Part shown: positions 13,967 to 22,875 of the stretch, piece by piece
Layout: each line of letters opens with the position of its first letter
How positions within the stretch are numbered: the first letter of the stretch is position 1
Assembly (NCBI GenBank): GCA_900765115.1
Contig: CAAFQK010000061.1
Coordinates: 1 to 24,915 of the forward strand
From: an uncultured Collinsella sp.
GTDB lineage: Bacteria; Actinomycetota; Coriobacteriia; Coriobacteriales; Coriobacteriaceae
Direction: 5' to 3'
DNA length: 24,915 nucleotides
Translations under genes and position numbers: made by a program
Notes under the pieces: model-generated
What the model was told of the DNA's origin: nothing
Database searches by the model: none
What the model saw: the letters and a program-made list of their open reading frames with translations, nothing else

Positions 13967-16609
13967 CTACAGCGCACCAGAGCCGGCTTGCATCATGCCG
14001 CCGGGGCCCGAGGTCACGCCGCCGCTCACGGGCGCGGCGTTGCCGGTGTGTGGCGCCGCCGGGGCGGTATCGCCACCGAGCGTGCCCGCTGGACGCGGTG
14101 CCGGGATCTCGCCCGTGCCATGGCTAAAGACAAACTTGCCATCGGCCACGTCGCACAGGACGGTATCGCCCTCGCCCCACTCGCCGGCCAGAAGCTCCTC
14201 GGACAGCGGGTCCTCGATGAGCTTTTGAATAGCACGGCGCAGCGGACGCGCACCGTTGGTGAGGTCGGTGCCCTCGGCCACGATCTTGTCGTACGCCGCA
14301 TCGGTGAGCTTGATGTTCATGCCGTTGGCAATCAAACGCTGACGCAGATCGTCCACCAGCAGGTGCGCGATCTTGGTGAGATTCTCGCCCGAGAGCTTCT
14401 GGAACACCACAATGTCGTCGATGCGGTTGAGCAGCTCGGGGCGGAACAGGCGCTTGAGCTCGCCCATCGCGCGACCGCGGATCTCGCTCGACGTGAGACC
14501 CTGCTCGCCGGTAGTGCCAAAGCCAACGCTCGCATCCTGCGCAATCTCGCGGGCGCCCACGTTGGACGTCATGATGATCACGGTGTTGCGGAAGTCGACC
14601 GTCTTGCCCTGGCTATCGGTCAGGCGGCCCTCCTCCAGCACCTGCAGCAGGATGTTGAAGATATCGGGGTGCGCCTTCTCGATCTCGTCGAACAGCACGA
14701 CCGAGTACGGGTGACGACGAACGGCCTTGGTGAGCTGGCCGCCCTCGTCGTGACCGACGTAACCAGGAGGGCTACCGATGAGCTTGGAGACCTCGAACTC
14801 GCTACCGAACTCGGACATATCGAAGCTGATGAGCGCATCCTTGCTGCCAAAGAGGTACTCGGCGAGCGTCTTGGCGAGCTCGGTCTTACCCGTACCGGTG
14901 GGACCCAGGAAGATAAAGCTGCCGCCGGGGCGACGCGGATCCTTGAGCGGCGAGCGGCTGCGGCGCACGGCCTTGGCAACTGCCTCGACAGCCTCATCCT
15001 GACCGATGATGCGCGTCTTGAGCACGCTTTCGGCCTGCAGCAGGCGGCGACTCTCGCTCTCGGTAAGCGAGGACACCGGCACGCCCGAAGTCACGGACAC
15101 GATATCGGCGATCTGACTCACATCGATGGTGAGCGGGCTGGCGTCGAGCTCGGCGGTCCAGGCAGCCTTGGCCTCGGCGAGCTCAATCTCGGCAGCCTTT
15201 TGCTGCTCGGTGATCTCGGCGGCCTTGTTCATGTCGTCGCTCTCGGTGGCCTCCTGCGCGGCGGCCTTAAGCTCCTCCACGCGATGCTCGGCCTCGCGCA
15301 CCGGCTCGGGCGCGCGGTTGGCGGCGATGCGGGCGCGGGCGCCGGCCTCGTCAATGAGGTCGATGGCCTTATCGGGCAGGAAGCGATCCTGGATGTAGCG
15401 GTCGGAGAGGTTCGCGGCGGCCTCGATAGCACCCTGCGTATAGCGCACATGGTGGTGCTCCTCGTAGCGCGGCTTGAGCGCGGTCAGGATCTTGACCGTG
15501 TCCTCGACGCTCGGCTCCTCGACATCGATGGTCTGGAAGCGACGCTCGAAGGCCGGGTCCTTGGTGAGGTACTTGCGGAATTCCTCGGCCGTGGTGGCGC
15601 CGATAATCTGGAAGGCACCGCGCGCGAGCACGGGCTTGAGCATGGAGCTCGCGTCGATGGAGCCCTCGGCAGAGCCGGCACCGATGATGGTGTGCATCTC
15701 GTCAATAAACAGGATGACGTCGTCAGCTTCGGTGGCCTCCTGGATCACGTTCTTGAGGCGCTCCTCAAACTCACCGCGATACTTGGCGCCCGCAACGAGG
15801 CCCGGCAGGTCGAGCGTCCAGATGTTCTGGTTCATAAGGTTCTCGGGCACGTTGCCAGCTGCAATCTGCTGAGCCAGACCCTCGACGATGGCCGTCTTGC
15901 CCACGCCGGGGTCGCCCAAGATAAGCGGATTGTTCTTGGTGCGACGCGAAAGGATCTCCATCATACGCTGGACTTCCTTTTCGCGACCAATTACAGGGTC
16001 GAGCTCGCCGTCGCGCGCCTTCTGCGTAAGGTTGGTGGCGAACTGCTTAAGCGTATCGGTGCCGCTCCCCTTTTGCTGCGACGCGTCCGAGCCGCTAAAG
16101 AACGGCAGGCCCGCACCGGGACGCCCGGCACCGGCGCCGGCGAGCGGACGCTTCTTGTCCTGGTCCTTGGCGGTAAGTTTCTCGATAGCCTTTTTGATGG
16201 AGGCGGACGACACACCCAGGCGCATGAGGATGTCCATGGCCATGCCGTTACCCTCTTCGACGATGCCAATCAGCAAGTGCTCGGTCGACACGTAGGTCTG
16301 GTTGTTCTCACGTGCCACGCGGAAGGAGCGCTCCATCACGCTAATGACGAGCGGCGTAAAGGCAAGCTTGGCAGCCTCGGTCTCCTCGCTGGGCTCGGGA
16401 ACCGTGGTCTGGACCTCCTTGAGGGTGTCCATGATGTCGTCGTAGGAGATATCAAGCGAGCGCAGCGCCTCGGCAGCGATGCCCTCGTCCTCCTTGGCGA
16501 GTGCGAGCAGCAGGTGCTCGGTGCCCACCTTATTTGAGTGCAGATCGAGCGCCTCCTGTTTGGCCATCGACATGACCTTGCGCGCTCGATCGGTAAATCT
16601 ATCTAACAT
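13967..16609 (-). CDS. clpC: ATP-dependent Clp protease ATPase subunit ClpC
   Basis: ClpC (880 residues) is a hexameric AAA+ unfoldase that feeds proteins to ClpP. In order it has a double Clp N domain (about 1-145) and AAA1 with GDPGVGKT (232-239) and LFIDE (300-304). A short middle coiled coil follows (about 435-490, the size of ClpC rather than ClpB). AAA2 has GPTGTGKT (569-576) and VVLFDE (637-642). Residues about 835-880 are a Pro/Gly/Ala-rich, Met-containing tail that looks disordered and is longer than usual. The start at 16609 (MLDRFTDRARKVM) matches the family; AAGGAA precedes it. No ctsR, mcsA or mcsB genes and no CtsR or HAIR box are seen nearby, so its control differs from that in Bacillus. 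Confidence 0.93.
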   Translation of the reverse strand: MLDRFTDRARKVMSMAKQEALDLHSNKVGTEHLLLALAKEDEGIAAEALRSLDISYDDIMDTLKEVQTTVPEPSEETEAAKLAFTPLVISVMERSFRVARENNQTYVSTEHLLIGIVEEGNGMAMDILMRLGVSSASIKKAIEKLTAKDQDKKRPLAGAGAGRPGAGLPFFSGSDASQQKGSGTDTLKQFATNLTQKARDGELDPVIGREKEVQRMMEILSRRTKNNPLILGDPGVGKTAIVEGLAQQIAAGNVPENLMNQNIWTLDLPGLVAGAKYRGEFEERLKNVIQEATEADDVILFIDEMHTIIGAGSAEGSIDASSMLKPVLARGAFQIIGATTAEEFRKYLTKDPAFERRFQTIDVEEPSVEDTVKILTALKPRYEEHHHVRYTQGAIEAAANLSDRYIQDRFLPDKAIDLIDEAGARARIAANRAPEPVREAEHRVEELKAAAQEATESDDMNKAAEITEQQKAAEIELAEAKAAWTAELDASPLTIDVSQIADIVSVTSGVPVSSLTESESRRLLQAESVLKTRIIGQDEAVEAVAKAVRRSRSPLKDPRRPGGSFIFLGPTGTGKTELAKTLAEYLFGSKDALISFDMSEFGSEFEVSKLIGSPPGYVGHDEGGQLTKAVRRHPYSVVLFDEIEKAHPDIFNILLQVLEEGRLTDSQGKTVDFRNTVIIMTSNVGAREIAQDASVGFGTTGEQGLTSSEIRGRAMGELKRLFRPELLNRIDDIVVFQKLSGENLTKIAHLLVDDLRQRLIANGMNIKLTDAAYDKIVAEGTDLTNGARPLRRAIQKLIEDPLSEELLAGEWGEGDTVLCDVADGKFVFSHGTGEIPAPRPAGTLGGDTAPAAPHTGNAAPVSGGVTSGPGGMMQAGSGAL

Positions 16610-16749
16610 GCTCGTTTCCTTACATGAGTTCATCGAAATCAAAACGCCCGCCCGTCGGCGGCGCTTTTGTCTCTTTACCCACAGGTTGTCTATGTTAACA
16701 GCTGGAGGAATATCTATAAACCCGGCTCACATGAATGCAGGTTATGACC

Positions 16750-16775
16750 GCATCGCGGGACTCACCGCGCGATGC
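16750..16775. repeat. Hairpin in the clpC-TetR gap
   Basis: GCATCGCG (16750-16757) and CGCGATGC (16768-16775) pair perfectly around a 10-nt loop. No T tract follows on either strand, so it is not a typical terminator. Part of it resembles sequence at the 3' end of the TetR gene. Confidence 0.4.
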
Positions 16776-16801
16776 GCGACAGGCGCCCCGCAAGAGAAAC
16801 C

Positions 16802-17491
16802 CTAGGCGTCTTTCACCACGTCGGGACTCGTCGCACGCGATGCGCGATAGGCATCGGCCTCCTTGGAGACGCGTTCGAGCAGCTCGGATGTATCGACGCC
16901 CTCGACTTGCGCGACCGTTTCCACCGTCTGCATGGCGACCGCCCTCAGGTACGCGCACGCGCTGTCCCCCGGCTGCGCGAGGTCTATCTCCTCGCCGCCC
17001 TCCCGGGCAAAGCCGACCGCCATCACAAAGCCCATGATGCCCGAGACCAGAAAGCCCACCGCAAAGCTCGAATCTGCCTTGAGCTCTTCTCCGTCGGGGT
17101 GGACGATCTCTCTCACGCGGTCGATGATGATCGTATGGATGCCCTGCACGACCTGCTCGGCGGCACCCGCCCTCATGGTGATGACGATGCGCTGCAGCAG
17201 GCAGCGGACGTCGCGCCGGTCGAACGCCGAAAGGTCGCCCTCGCTCGAAAAATGCCAGAGGGCATCGGTGATGAGCTCGTTATCCTGCAGCAGCTGGGCT
17301 ATGGCAATGGCGACGAGTTCATCGAAATCGTGAAAATAGTAGTAAAACGTTCCGCGATTGCACTGGGCGGCGCGGGTCACCTCGCCAACCGACAGCTCGA
17401 AGATGCTGTTGTTCTCGATGAGCTCCCAAAACGCCTCGATGATACGGGTGCGTGCATCGGGCGCATCGGCGTCCTTACGCGGTCTCGCCAT
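16802..17491 (-). CDS. TetR-family transcriptional regulator
   Basis: The protein has 229 residues from the ATG at 17491 (MARPRKD); a GTG at 17500 would add three residues. The N-terminal HTH runs through residues about 14-60, with ELSVGEVTRAAQCNRGTFYYYF (split), the classic TetR recognition helix ending in YYYF. The C-terminal ligand-binding half is unrelated to well-known subgroups by eye. Its start lies inside the last codons of the giant activase gene, overlapping by 17 bp, so both are made from one transcript. A 21-bp palindrome ahead of that operon is the likely binding site, making this an autoregulated circuit. The inducer is unknown; an acyl-CoA or amino-acid derived acid is a reasonable guess from context. 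Confidence 0.85.
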   Translation of the reverse strand: MARPRKDADAPDARTRIIEAFWELIENNSIFELSVGEVTRAAQCNRGTFYYYFHDFDELVAIAIAQLLQDNELITDALWHFSSEGDLSAFDRRDVRCLLQRIVITMRAGAAEQVVQGIHTIIIDRVREIVHPDGEELKADSSFAVGFLVSGIMGFVMAVGFAREGGEEIDLAQPGDSACAYLRAVAMQTVETVAQVEGVDTSELLERVSKEADAYRASRATSPDVVKDA

Positions 17492-20400
17492 GCGCCTCAC
17501 CGCACCCCTGCGCCTTGGCGTTCATGATGAGCATCTGAAGACGGTTCTCCACGTTGGCGAAGCTCACGTCGGGATCGTAGTCGAGCGGCAGGAACTGCGC
17601 CGTGGGATACTGCTCCTTGAGCGCATGGATGAGCCCGCGCCCCACGACATGGTTGGGCAGACACCCGAACGGCTGCAGGATCACGAAGTTGCGGCAGCCG
17701 CGCTTGGCGTGCTCGAGAATCTCCGCCGGAATCAGCACGCCCTCGCCCGCATCGAACGTATGGTGCAGGATCTTATCGCTCGCGCGCACGAGCTCGGGCA
17801 TGCGCGTCGGCGGCTCGTAGAGCGGGCTCGCCGCGCCCAGGCGGTCGCAACGGTCGTGCGCGAGCTCGAACAGGTTGTCCGCCGTGGCGTACCAGGCCTT
17901 TTCGGGCAGCGACAGGTCGACGTGGAACTCGCGCGACTGCGCATGCTTGTAGAAATAGGTCTTGCGGATCACGTCGGTCATGCGCGCCTCGATGACCTCG
18001 AGCCCGTTGTCCTCGAGGTAGCGCTCGATCTCGTGGTTGGCGCCGAGATGGAAATTGAGCAGGTACTCGCCCACGATGAGAACGGTCGGATGCGGGCTCG
18101 AGCGGTCGTACGGAACGGCGTCCATGATCGCAAGCGCGCGTTTGAAGCCCGTCGCCTGGCCTCTCAGCCCGGAGCGCTCCATGCCCTCGATAACCTCATC
18201 GAGCGCGCGGTCGAACGCAGCGTCCGCCGCGCCCTTCTCGAGCTCGTAGGGACGGATGCGCCTAAGCATGGCCTCGAGGGCATCGATCATGGGAAGACCG
18301 TAGGCGATCTGGATGCTCGGGCCAAGGCCGAGCTTGAAGCCCGGATGCGCATTGTGGGCATCGACGTCGTCGTTGGTGAGCACCGGGACATAGTCGTATC
18401 CCGCGTCGTCGAGCGCGCGGCGCAGCAGGGGCATGTAGTGCGTCAGGCGGCAGTCGCCGATATACTTGCCAGTCACCACGGCGACGTCGTGCGGGTCGTA
18501 CTTACCGCTCTCGAGTGCCGCGAGCGCCTCGCCGATCACGATTTGCGCGGGGAAGCAGATGTCGTTGTGCACATAGCGTTTGCCCAGGCGGATGGCATCC
18601 TCGCGCCCGATATCAAGGGCCTCGGCGCGCACGCCCTGATTGCGCATCGCCGCGGTCATGAGCCTGCAGAACGCATGGGAGGTGTTGGGGACCAGCGCGA
18701 TCTTGTCGTGCCGGTCGCGCTTGGTGTACTTGACCTTATACGGGTCGTCGAGCGGATGGCCCGCGTCCCCCCGGGCGCCCTCGCCACCCCCCCCCGCGGG
18801 ACGACGGTTGACCGACTCGATAAACGAACGCACGCGAATGCCCATGGGACCGGCGACGTCGCTCTCATCGAGCTTGATCATCATCGGAACCTTGGAGCCC
18901 ATCTCGCCCATCATGCGCGCGATCTCGTCGGTGAGATACGCATCGTGGCCGCAGCCGAAGCTGCCCATCTGCACGAGCTCGAGCTCGGGCGTCGATGCGA
19001 CGATGACCGCGCACGACAGCATGCGCGCATGATAGTTGTTCACGATGTCGATGCGGCTGTTGGAAAGATCGACGTTGCAGACCCCCGGCACCGCATCGGG
19101 CGTCAGCACGGGGATGCCGCGCTCAGAGAAGAGCTTGGGCAGCCCGTGGTTGACCAGCGGGTCGTTGTGGTACGGGCGCGAAGCGATCACCACCGCGTAG
19201 CCGCCGTCCTCGTGCACGTTCTCGAGCACCTGCCTGCCGCGCAGCTGCAGCTGGTTCTCAAACGTCTCCTGCGCGCGGTCCGCCTGCTCGGTCGCCTTGG
19301 CAACCAGGTCGGCATCGATATCGAAGGTCTCCTTGCACCACGCCTTGAGCTGGCGGTTTCGGTCGCCCTCGTCGTACCAGTGGAACAGCGGCGTATCGAA
19401 CGGAACGCCGAAACGCTCCTCCGGGTTATCGGAATTGCGCATCACGTAGGGGTATCCCTTTACGACGGCGCACATCCACTCGCTGGTAGAGGCGGTGTTT
19501 TCGGTGGGCACCGTCGTGATGATGGGCATGAAGATGCGGTCGACGCCGGCGTCGACGAGATTGCGGATGTGCCCGTGGACGAGCTTGGCCGGGAAGCACA
19601 CGGTGTCGGATGTGACGTGCGCCAGACCGCGCTCGTACATCGCCTTGGTGCTGCGTCCCGAGACGCGCACCTTAAAGCCGAGCGTGCTGAAGAACGTCGA
19701 CCAGAACGGCATGGTGTCCCAGAACTCGAGCACACGGGGAATGCCGATCGTGACATCGCGCCCCCCGCTGACGGGAACCGTGGGGTACGACTCGAACAGC
19801 AGCTTCTCGCGGTCGACAAAGAGATTGGGGGCAGCCGCGGTCCGGTCGCGCCCCGTGCCGGGTGCCTGTGCCTCGCAAGCACCCTGCGGACGCAGCTCCT
19901 CCGCCGCGGGAACCTCGCGCACGAGCTCATCCCATGAGATGGCGCCGCCGCGCGGGCAGCGATTGCCCGTGACGTAAAGCGAGCCGTCGCCAAATGCCAC
20001 GACCGCGCGCTGGCAGCGGTTGTTGCACCGACGGCAGGTAACGCCGCCGAACTCGCGATGCTCGAAGCGCTCCACGGCATCGAGCCCGATAAACGACGTG
20101 CCGGCGTCGCCCTTGCGGCATTCCTCGCGCGCGAGCAGGGCGATACCGATAGCGCCCATCAGCCCCGGGTGGGGCGCACGCGTGACGGGTTTGCCCAGAT
20201 ACTGCTCGAATGCGCGCAGCACCGCGTCGTTTCGGAACGTGCCGCCCTGGACGACGACTTTGTCGCCCAGACGGTTGAGATTTGAAACGCGAATGACCTT
20301 GGTGAACACGTTCTCGATAATCGAACGGCAGAGACCGGCCATGATGTCGCCCGGACCCTTACCGCGCCGCTGCTCGGAAACGACGCTGCTGTTCATGAAC

Positions 20401-21914
20401 ACCGTGCAGCGGCTGCCGAGAACGGCGGGGGCTTTGGACGAAAATGCCTCGGTCGCGATATCCTCAACGGCTATTCCGAGGTTTTTGGCAAAACCCTCGA
20501 GGAACGAGCCGCAGCCCGCAGAGCACGCCTCGTTGACGACGATATCGGTCAGCACGCCGTGGTTGAGCCAGATGGCCTTCATATCCTGTCCGCCGATGTC
20601 GAGCACGAAGGTCGCATCGGGAACGCATGCGCACGCGGCGCGGGCGTGCGCGACCGTCTCGACCGTATGGTAGTCGGCGTGGAACGCGCGCGCGAAAAGC
20701 TCCTCGCCGTATCCCGTGGTGCCCACGGCATCGATCGCAAGCGTGACTCCCGCTGTCTCCCAGCGGTTCTTCAAGCTGACAAGACCCCGTTGGGCGACGT
20801 CGAGCGGTCTGCCGTTATTAGACGCGTAGAACGAATCGACAAGCTCACCCGCCTCATCGACCAGGGCGAACTTGGTCGTCGTGCTCCCCGAATCGATACC
20901 GAGCGCCACACGCACCGTCTCTCCGGGCGAATACGCATCCGGACCCTTTGCCGGCGTCTCTTTGCCATGGCGTGCCGTAAAATCCGCCTGCTCGGCAGGT
21001 GTGGCAAAAAAGGGCTGGGCAAGACGTCCCTCCCCGCTTGCGGGCGCGACCGTCTCGAGCTTATCCAGCCGGACAAAAGCGTCGGGAAGGTCGATCGGTT
21101 GGGACGATGCGAACATGTCGGTCAGCGACAGGGCGGCACCGCGCGCGACCATGATCTGCGGATCGCGCGGGACGATAACCTGATCGTCCGATAGATTCAG
21201 TTGCTCCCGGAACACGCGGACCAGTGTGGGGTTGTAGGCGAGCGTACCGCCCTCGAAGATTACCGGCGGCTCGATGTCGATACCCTGGGCCAGACCGCCG
21301 ATCGTTTGGCGGGCGACCGCGTGAAGCGCCGAAAGCGCCAGGTCGGTGGTAGGAATGCCTTCGTTGAGCAGCGGCTGGATATCGGTCTTTGCGTACACGC
21401 CGCAGCGGCCCGAGACCTCGTGGACGGTCGTTCCCCGGCTTGCGAGCTGCTCGAACTCGCCCGATTCGGTGCCGACCCCCATGAGCTTTGCCATCTCGTC
21501 GATAAATGCACCGGTACCGCCTGCGCACGAGCCGTTCATGCGCATGTCGGCAACCTCGATGTCTCCCTTATCGTTGGTGCGGAAGAAGATCATCTTGGCG
21601 TCTTGGCCGCCCAGCTCGATGGCGCAGCGCGTCTGCGGATAGAACCTGCTGATCGCGAGCGCGTTGGCGACCACCTCCTGAACGTACGAGGCGCCCAGCG
21701 CGGTCGCGATATCGCGCGCACCCGAGCCGGTCACCGCAACGCGCAGTGACTCATGGGGAAAGCGCTCGGCGAGCTCGCCGAGCATGGCGCGCACGCTCGC
21801 TGTCTGACACGCCCCGTGGCGGCGATATCCCCACCACGCCTCGGTCATATCCTCGTGCATCGCGTAAACTTTGGTCGTCGTCGACCCTACGTCCAGTCCT
21901 ACTAGCAACGCCAT
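17475..21914 (-). CDS. Giant fused acyl-CoA dehydratase activase / HgdB-like protein
   Basis: A 1479-residue protein. Domain 1 (about 1-265) is a BadF/BadG/HgdC ATPase: LDVGSTTTK (7-15), LGGQDAK (101-107), NGSCAGGTG with C130 and GRCGVYAK with C171. Domain 2 (about 335-600) repeats it: IDSGSTTTK (340-348), DIGGQDMK, NEACSAGCGSF with C464 and C468, and SRCTVF with C503. These Cys residues match the Fe-S ligands of 2-hydroxyglutaryl-CoA dehydratase activators. A four-Cys motif follows (C627, C630, C634, C653). Next come a DUF2229-like domain (about 700-1000) and a C-terminal region resembling the dehydratase subunit HgdB, with a conserved QPFGCLPNHVVG. Activators use ATP to inject an electron that drives radical dehydration of 2-hydroxyacyl-CoA. 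Such fusions occur in anaerobes, and their substrate is generally unproven. GGAG precedes the ATG; a TetR gene overlaps the 3' end. Confidence 0.88.
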   Translation of the reverse strand: MALLVGLDVGSTTTKVYAMHEDMTEAWWGYRRHGACQTASVRAMLGELAERFPHESLRVAVTGSGARDIATALGASYVQEVVANALAISRFYPQTRCAIELGGQDAKMIFFRTNDKGDIEVADMRMNGSCAGGTGAFIDEMAKLMGVGTESGEFEQLASRGTTVHEVSGRCGVYAKTDIQPLLNEGIPTTDLALSALHAVARQTIGGLAQGIDIEPPVIFEGGTLAYNPTLVRVFREQLNLSDDQVIVPRDPQIMVARGAALSLTDMFASSQPIDLPDAFVRLDKLETVAPASGEGRLAQPFFATPAEQADFTARHGKETPAKGPDAYSPGETVRVALGIDSGSTTTKFALVDEAGELVDSFYASNNGRPLDVAQRGLVSLKNRWETAGVTLAIDAVGTTGYGEELFARAFHADYHTVETVAHARAACACVPDATFVLDIGGQDMKAIWLNHGVLTDIVVNEACSAGCGSFLEGFAKNLGIAVEDIATEAFSSKAPAVLGSRCTVFMNSSVVSEQRRGKGPGDIMAGLCRSIIENVFTKVIRVSNLNRLGDKVVVQGGTFRNDAVLRAFEQYLGKPVTRAPHPGLMGAIGIALLAREECRKGDAGTSFIGLDAVERFEHREFGGVTCRRCNNRCQRAVVAFGDGSLYVTGNRCPRGGAISWDELVREVPAAEELRPQGACEAQAPGTGRDRTAAAPNLFVDREKLLFESYPTVPVSGGRDVTIGIPRVLEFWDTMPFWSTFFSTLGFKVRVSGRSTKAMYERGLAHVTSDTVCFPAKLVHGHIRNLVDAGVDRIFMPIITTVPTENTASTSEWMCAVVKGYPYVMRNSDNPEERFGVPFDTPLFHWYDEGDRNRQLKAWCKETFDIDADLVAKATEQADRAQETFENQLQLRGRQVLENVHEDGGYAVVIASRPYHNDPLVNHGLPKLFSERGIPVLTPDAVPGVCNVDLSNSRIDIVNNYHARMLSCAVIVASTPELELVQMGSFGCGHDAYLTDEIARMMGEMGSKVPMMIKLDESDVAGPMGIRVRSFIESVNRRPAGGGGEGARGDAGHPLDDPYKVKYTKRDRHDKIALVPNTSHAFCRLMTAAMRNQGVRAEALDIGREDAIRLGKRYVHNDICFPAQIVIGEALAALESGKYDPHDVAVVTGKYIGDCRLTHYMPLLRRALDDAGYDYVPVLTNDDVDAHNAHPGFKLGLGPSIQIAYGLPMIDALEAMLRRIRPYELEKGAADAAFDRALDEVIEGMERSGLRGQATGFKRALAIMDAVPYDRSSPHPTVLIVGEYLLNFHLGANHEIERYLEDNGLEVIEARMTDVIRKTYFYKHAQSREFHVDLSLPEKAWYATADNLFELAHDRCDRLGAASPLYEPPTRMPELVRASDKILHHTFDAGEGVLIPAEILEHAKRGCRNFVILQPFGCLPNHVVGRGLIHALKEQYPTAQFLPLDYDPDVSFANVENRLQMLIMNAKAQGCGEAHGETA

Positions 21915-21963
21915 AATGCTCCGTCTCTCGCATTTTTCCCGCTAGAGATATACCACTCTACGT

Positions 21964-21984
21964 AATACAACAGACTGTTGTATT
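21964..21984. promoter_or_regulatory. 21-bp palindrome, probable TetR operator
   Basis: Perfect 9-bp arms AATACAACA and TGTTGTATT are separated by GAC, 50 bp before the giant activase start codon. The size and symmetry fit a TetR-family dimer. The TetR gene is the second gene of the same operon, so the site could close a feedback loop. A TATATC sequence nearer the gene (minus strand) is a possible -10 box. Confidence 0.65.
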
Positions 21985-21996
21985 TAAACTCCGTAT

Positions 21997-22029
21997 AAAA
22001 AGCGGCTGCCGAAACGCTTCAGCAGCCGC
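21997..22029 (-). terminator. Terminator after the DUF2798-like gene
   Basis: Arms GCGGCTGC (22002-22009) and GCAGCCGC (22022-22029) pair perfectly, and the loop can extend the stem (GAA with TTC). Five T residues follow on the minus strand (21997-22001). It isolates the activase operon from the genes to its right. The 165 bp between it and 22196 show nothing recognisable. Confidence 0.75.
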
Positions 22030-22195
22030 CGAATGCACCAACAGATTGTTCTGCGCGCTAGCACGTCGGGCAACGGAGCAGCACGGGCCCTCCGGTCATG
22101 CGCACCGCTCACGCCCGCGATGTCGCCGAGAGAGCTATCCACGCTTTGGGCTCCAACCAAGCAAGTCGCCCGCGCTCAGCAGATCCCTAAGCGAG

Positions 22196-22744
22196 CTACT
22201 CGCACTCAGGAGCCATAGCCTGCTCCAAGAGCTCGGCATGCTCCTCCTCGAAAACCGTCCCCACAGGGAAGGCGCGACGGAAGACGAAGCGGGAAATCGG
22301 ACCGGCTACCAAAAGGTTCCACGGCAGCGCCATCACAAAATTATGCGGGATGTTGATCATCCAGATCGCGGGCACGGAATACAGGTTCGCAAGGATGCCG
22401 CCGGGCATGTGCGTCAGACCCTCACAGGCACCGTACAGCGACATGATGATGACCATGGGAACGACCATGCAGGAGCTGACGGCAAGCGTCATGGCAAGCG
22501 GCGAACTCTTGCCCGGCGTGACCAGGAATTTAAAGGCGAAACCCTTGGCAAGGGGGCTGGCAACAAACCAGTCGCAGCACATGGCAAAAATGTAGGCAAC
22601 GGGGAAGCCGAGCCACGCGGCGGCAACAACCTCGCCGTTGATGGCCCCATGCTGCAGGGCAACGTTGTAGATGCTCATCCAGAGCACCATGCAAAAGCAC
22701 ATGATAAAGGTGAACAGCAGGCTCTCTCGTTTGTTGATAGGCAT
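22196..22744 (-). CDS. DUF2798-like membrane protein
   Basis: The 182-residue protein has four likely membrane helices in two similar halves. Each half starts with a charged, Lys/Arg-containing stretch and a hydrophobic run: ESLLFTFIMCFCMVLWMSIYN, then MTLAVSSCMVVPMVIIMSLYGA. This duplicated pattern, including the MSxYN/MSLYG motifs, is that of DUF2798 proteins, whose function is not known. The ATG at 22744 is preferred because AAAGGA lies 11 bases upstream; an ATG at 22753 has only two bases of spacing. A terminator follows the gene, and a terminator-like hairpin overlapped by a short open frame precedes it, which suggests attenuation control. Confidence 0.7.
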   Translation of the reverse strand: MPINKRESLLFTFIMCFCMVLWMSIYNVALQHGAINGEVVAAAWLGFPVAYIFAMCCDWFVASPLAKGFAFKFLVTPGKSSPLAMTLAVSSCMVVPMVIIMSLYGACEGLTHMPGGILANLYSVPAIWMINIPHNFVMALPWNLLVAGPISRFVFRRAFPVGTVFEEEHAELLEQAMAPECE

Positions 22745-22766
22745 AAAGGGCATGGTCCTTTCTGTG

Positions 22767-22826
22767 TTACGCCGCGGCACCACGCAACAAAAACGGGCGG
22801 GCAAGATGGAGCTGTTGGGACTTCAT
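22767..22826 (-). CDS. Candidate 19-residue leader peptide
   Basis: A 19-codon open frame, MKSQQLHLARPFLLRGAAA, starts with an ATG directly after the 5' arm of the hairpin at 22793-22839. It reads through the 3' arm and T tract, and stops 22 bases before the DUF2798-like gene. A ribosome moving along it would melt the terminator. The ribosome binding site is G-rich but weak. It is too short to judge by composition, so this is a hypothesis. Confidence 0.35.
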   Translation of the reverse strand: MKSQQLHLARPFLLRGAAA

Positions 22827-22839
22827 CTCGCCCGCCCGT
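22789..22839 (-). terminator. Terminator or attenuator ahead of the DUF2798-like gene
   Basis: Perfect 10-bp arms ACGGGCGGGC (22793-22802) and GCCCGCCCGT (22830-22839), with a possible inner GATG/CATC pairing, are followed on the minus strand by TTTTTGTT. Only 44 bp separate the end of the T tract from the next start codon, and no promoter is visible there, so it probably acts as an attenuator. Confidence 0.65.
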
Positions 22840-22875
22840 GGTACGTGCGTCTGCGACTACTTATGTGGTGAAACC

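Noticed and set aside
13988..16537. An 849-codon plus-strand open frame opposite clpC, and similar long frames opposite cysS (6493-8082), pepD (11428-12834) and the giant activase (17358-19937).
   Set aside because: All lie antisense to clearly conserved genes in GC-rich DNA, where codon bias leaves the opposite frame open. None has a recognisable domain.
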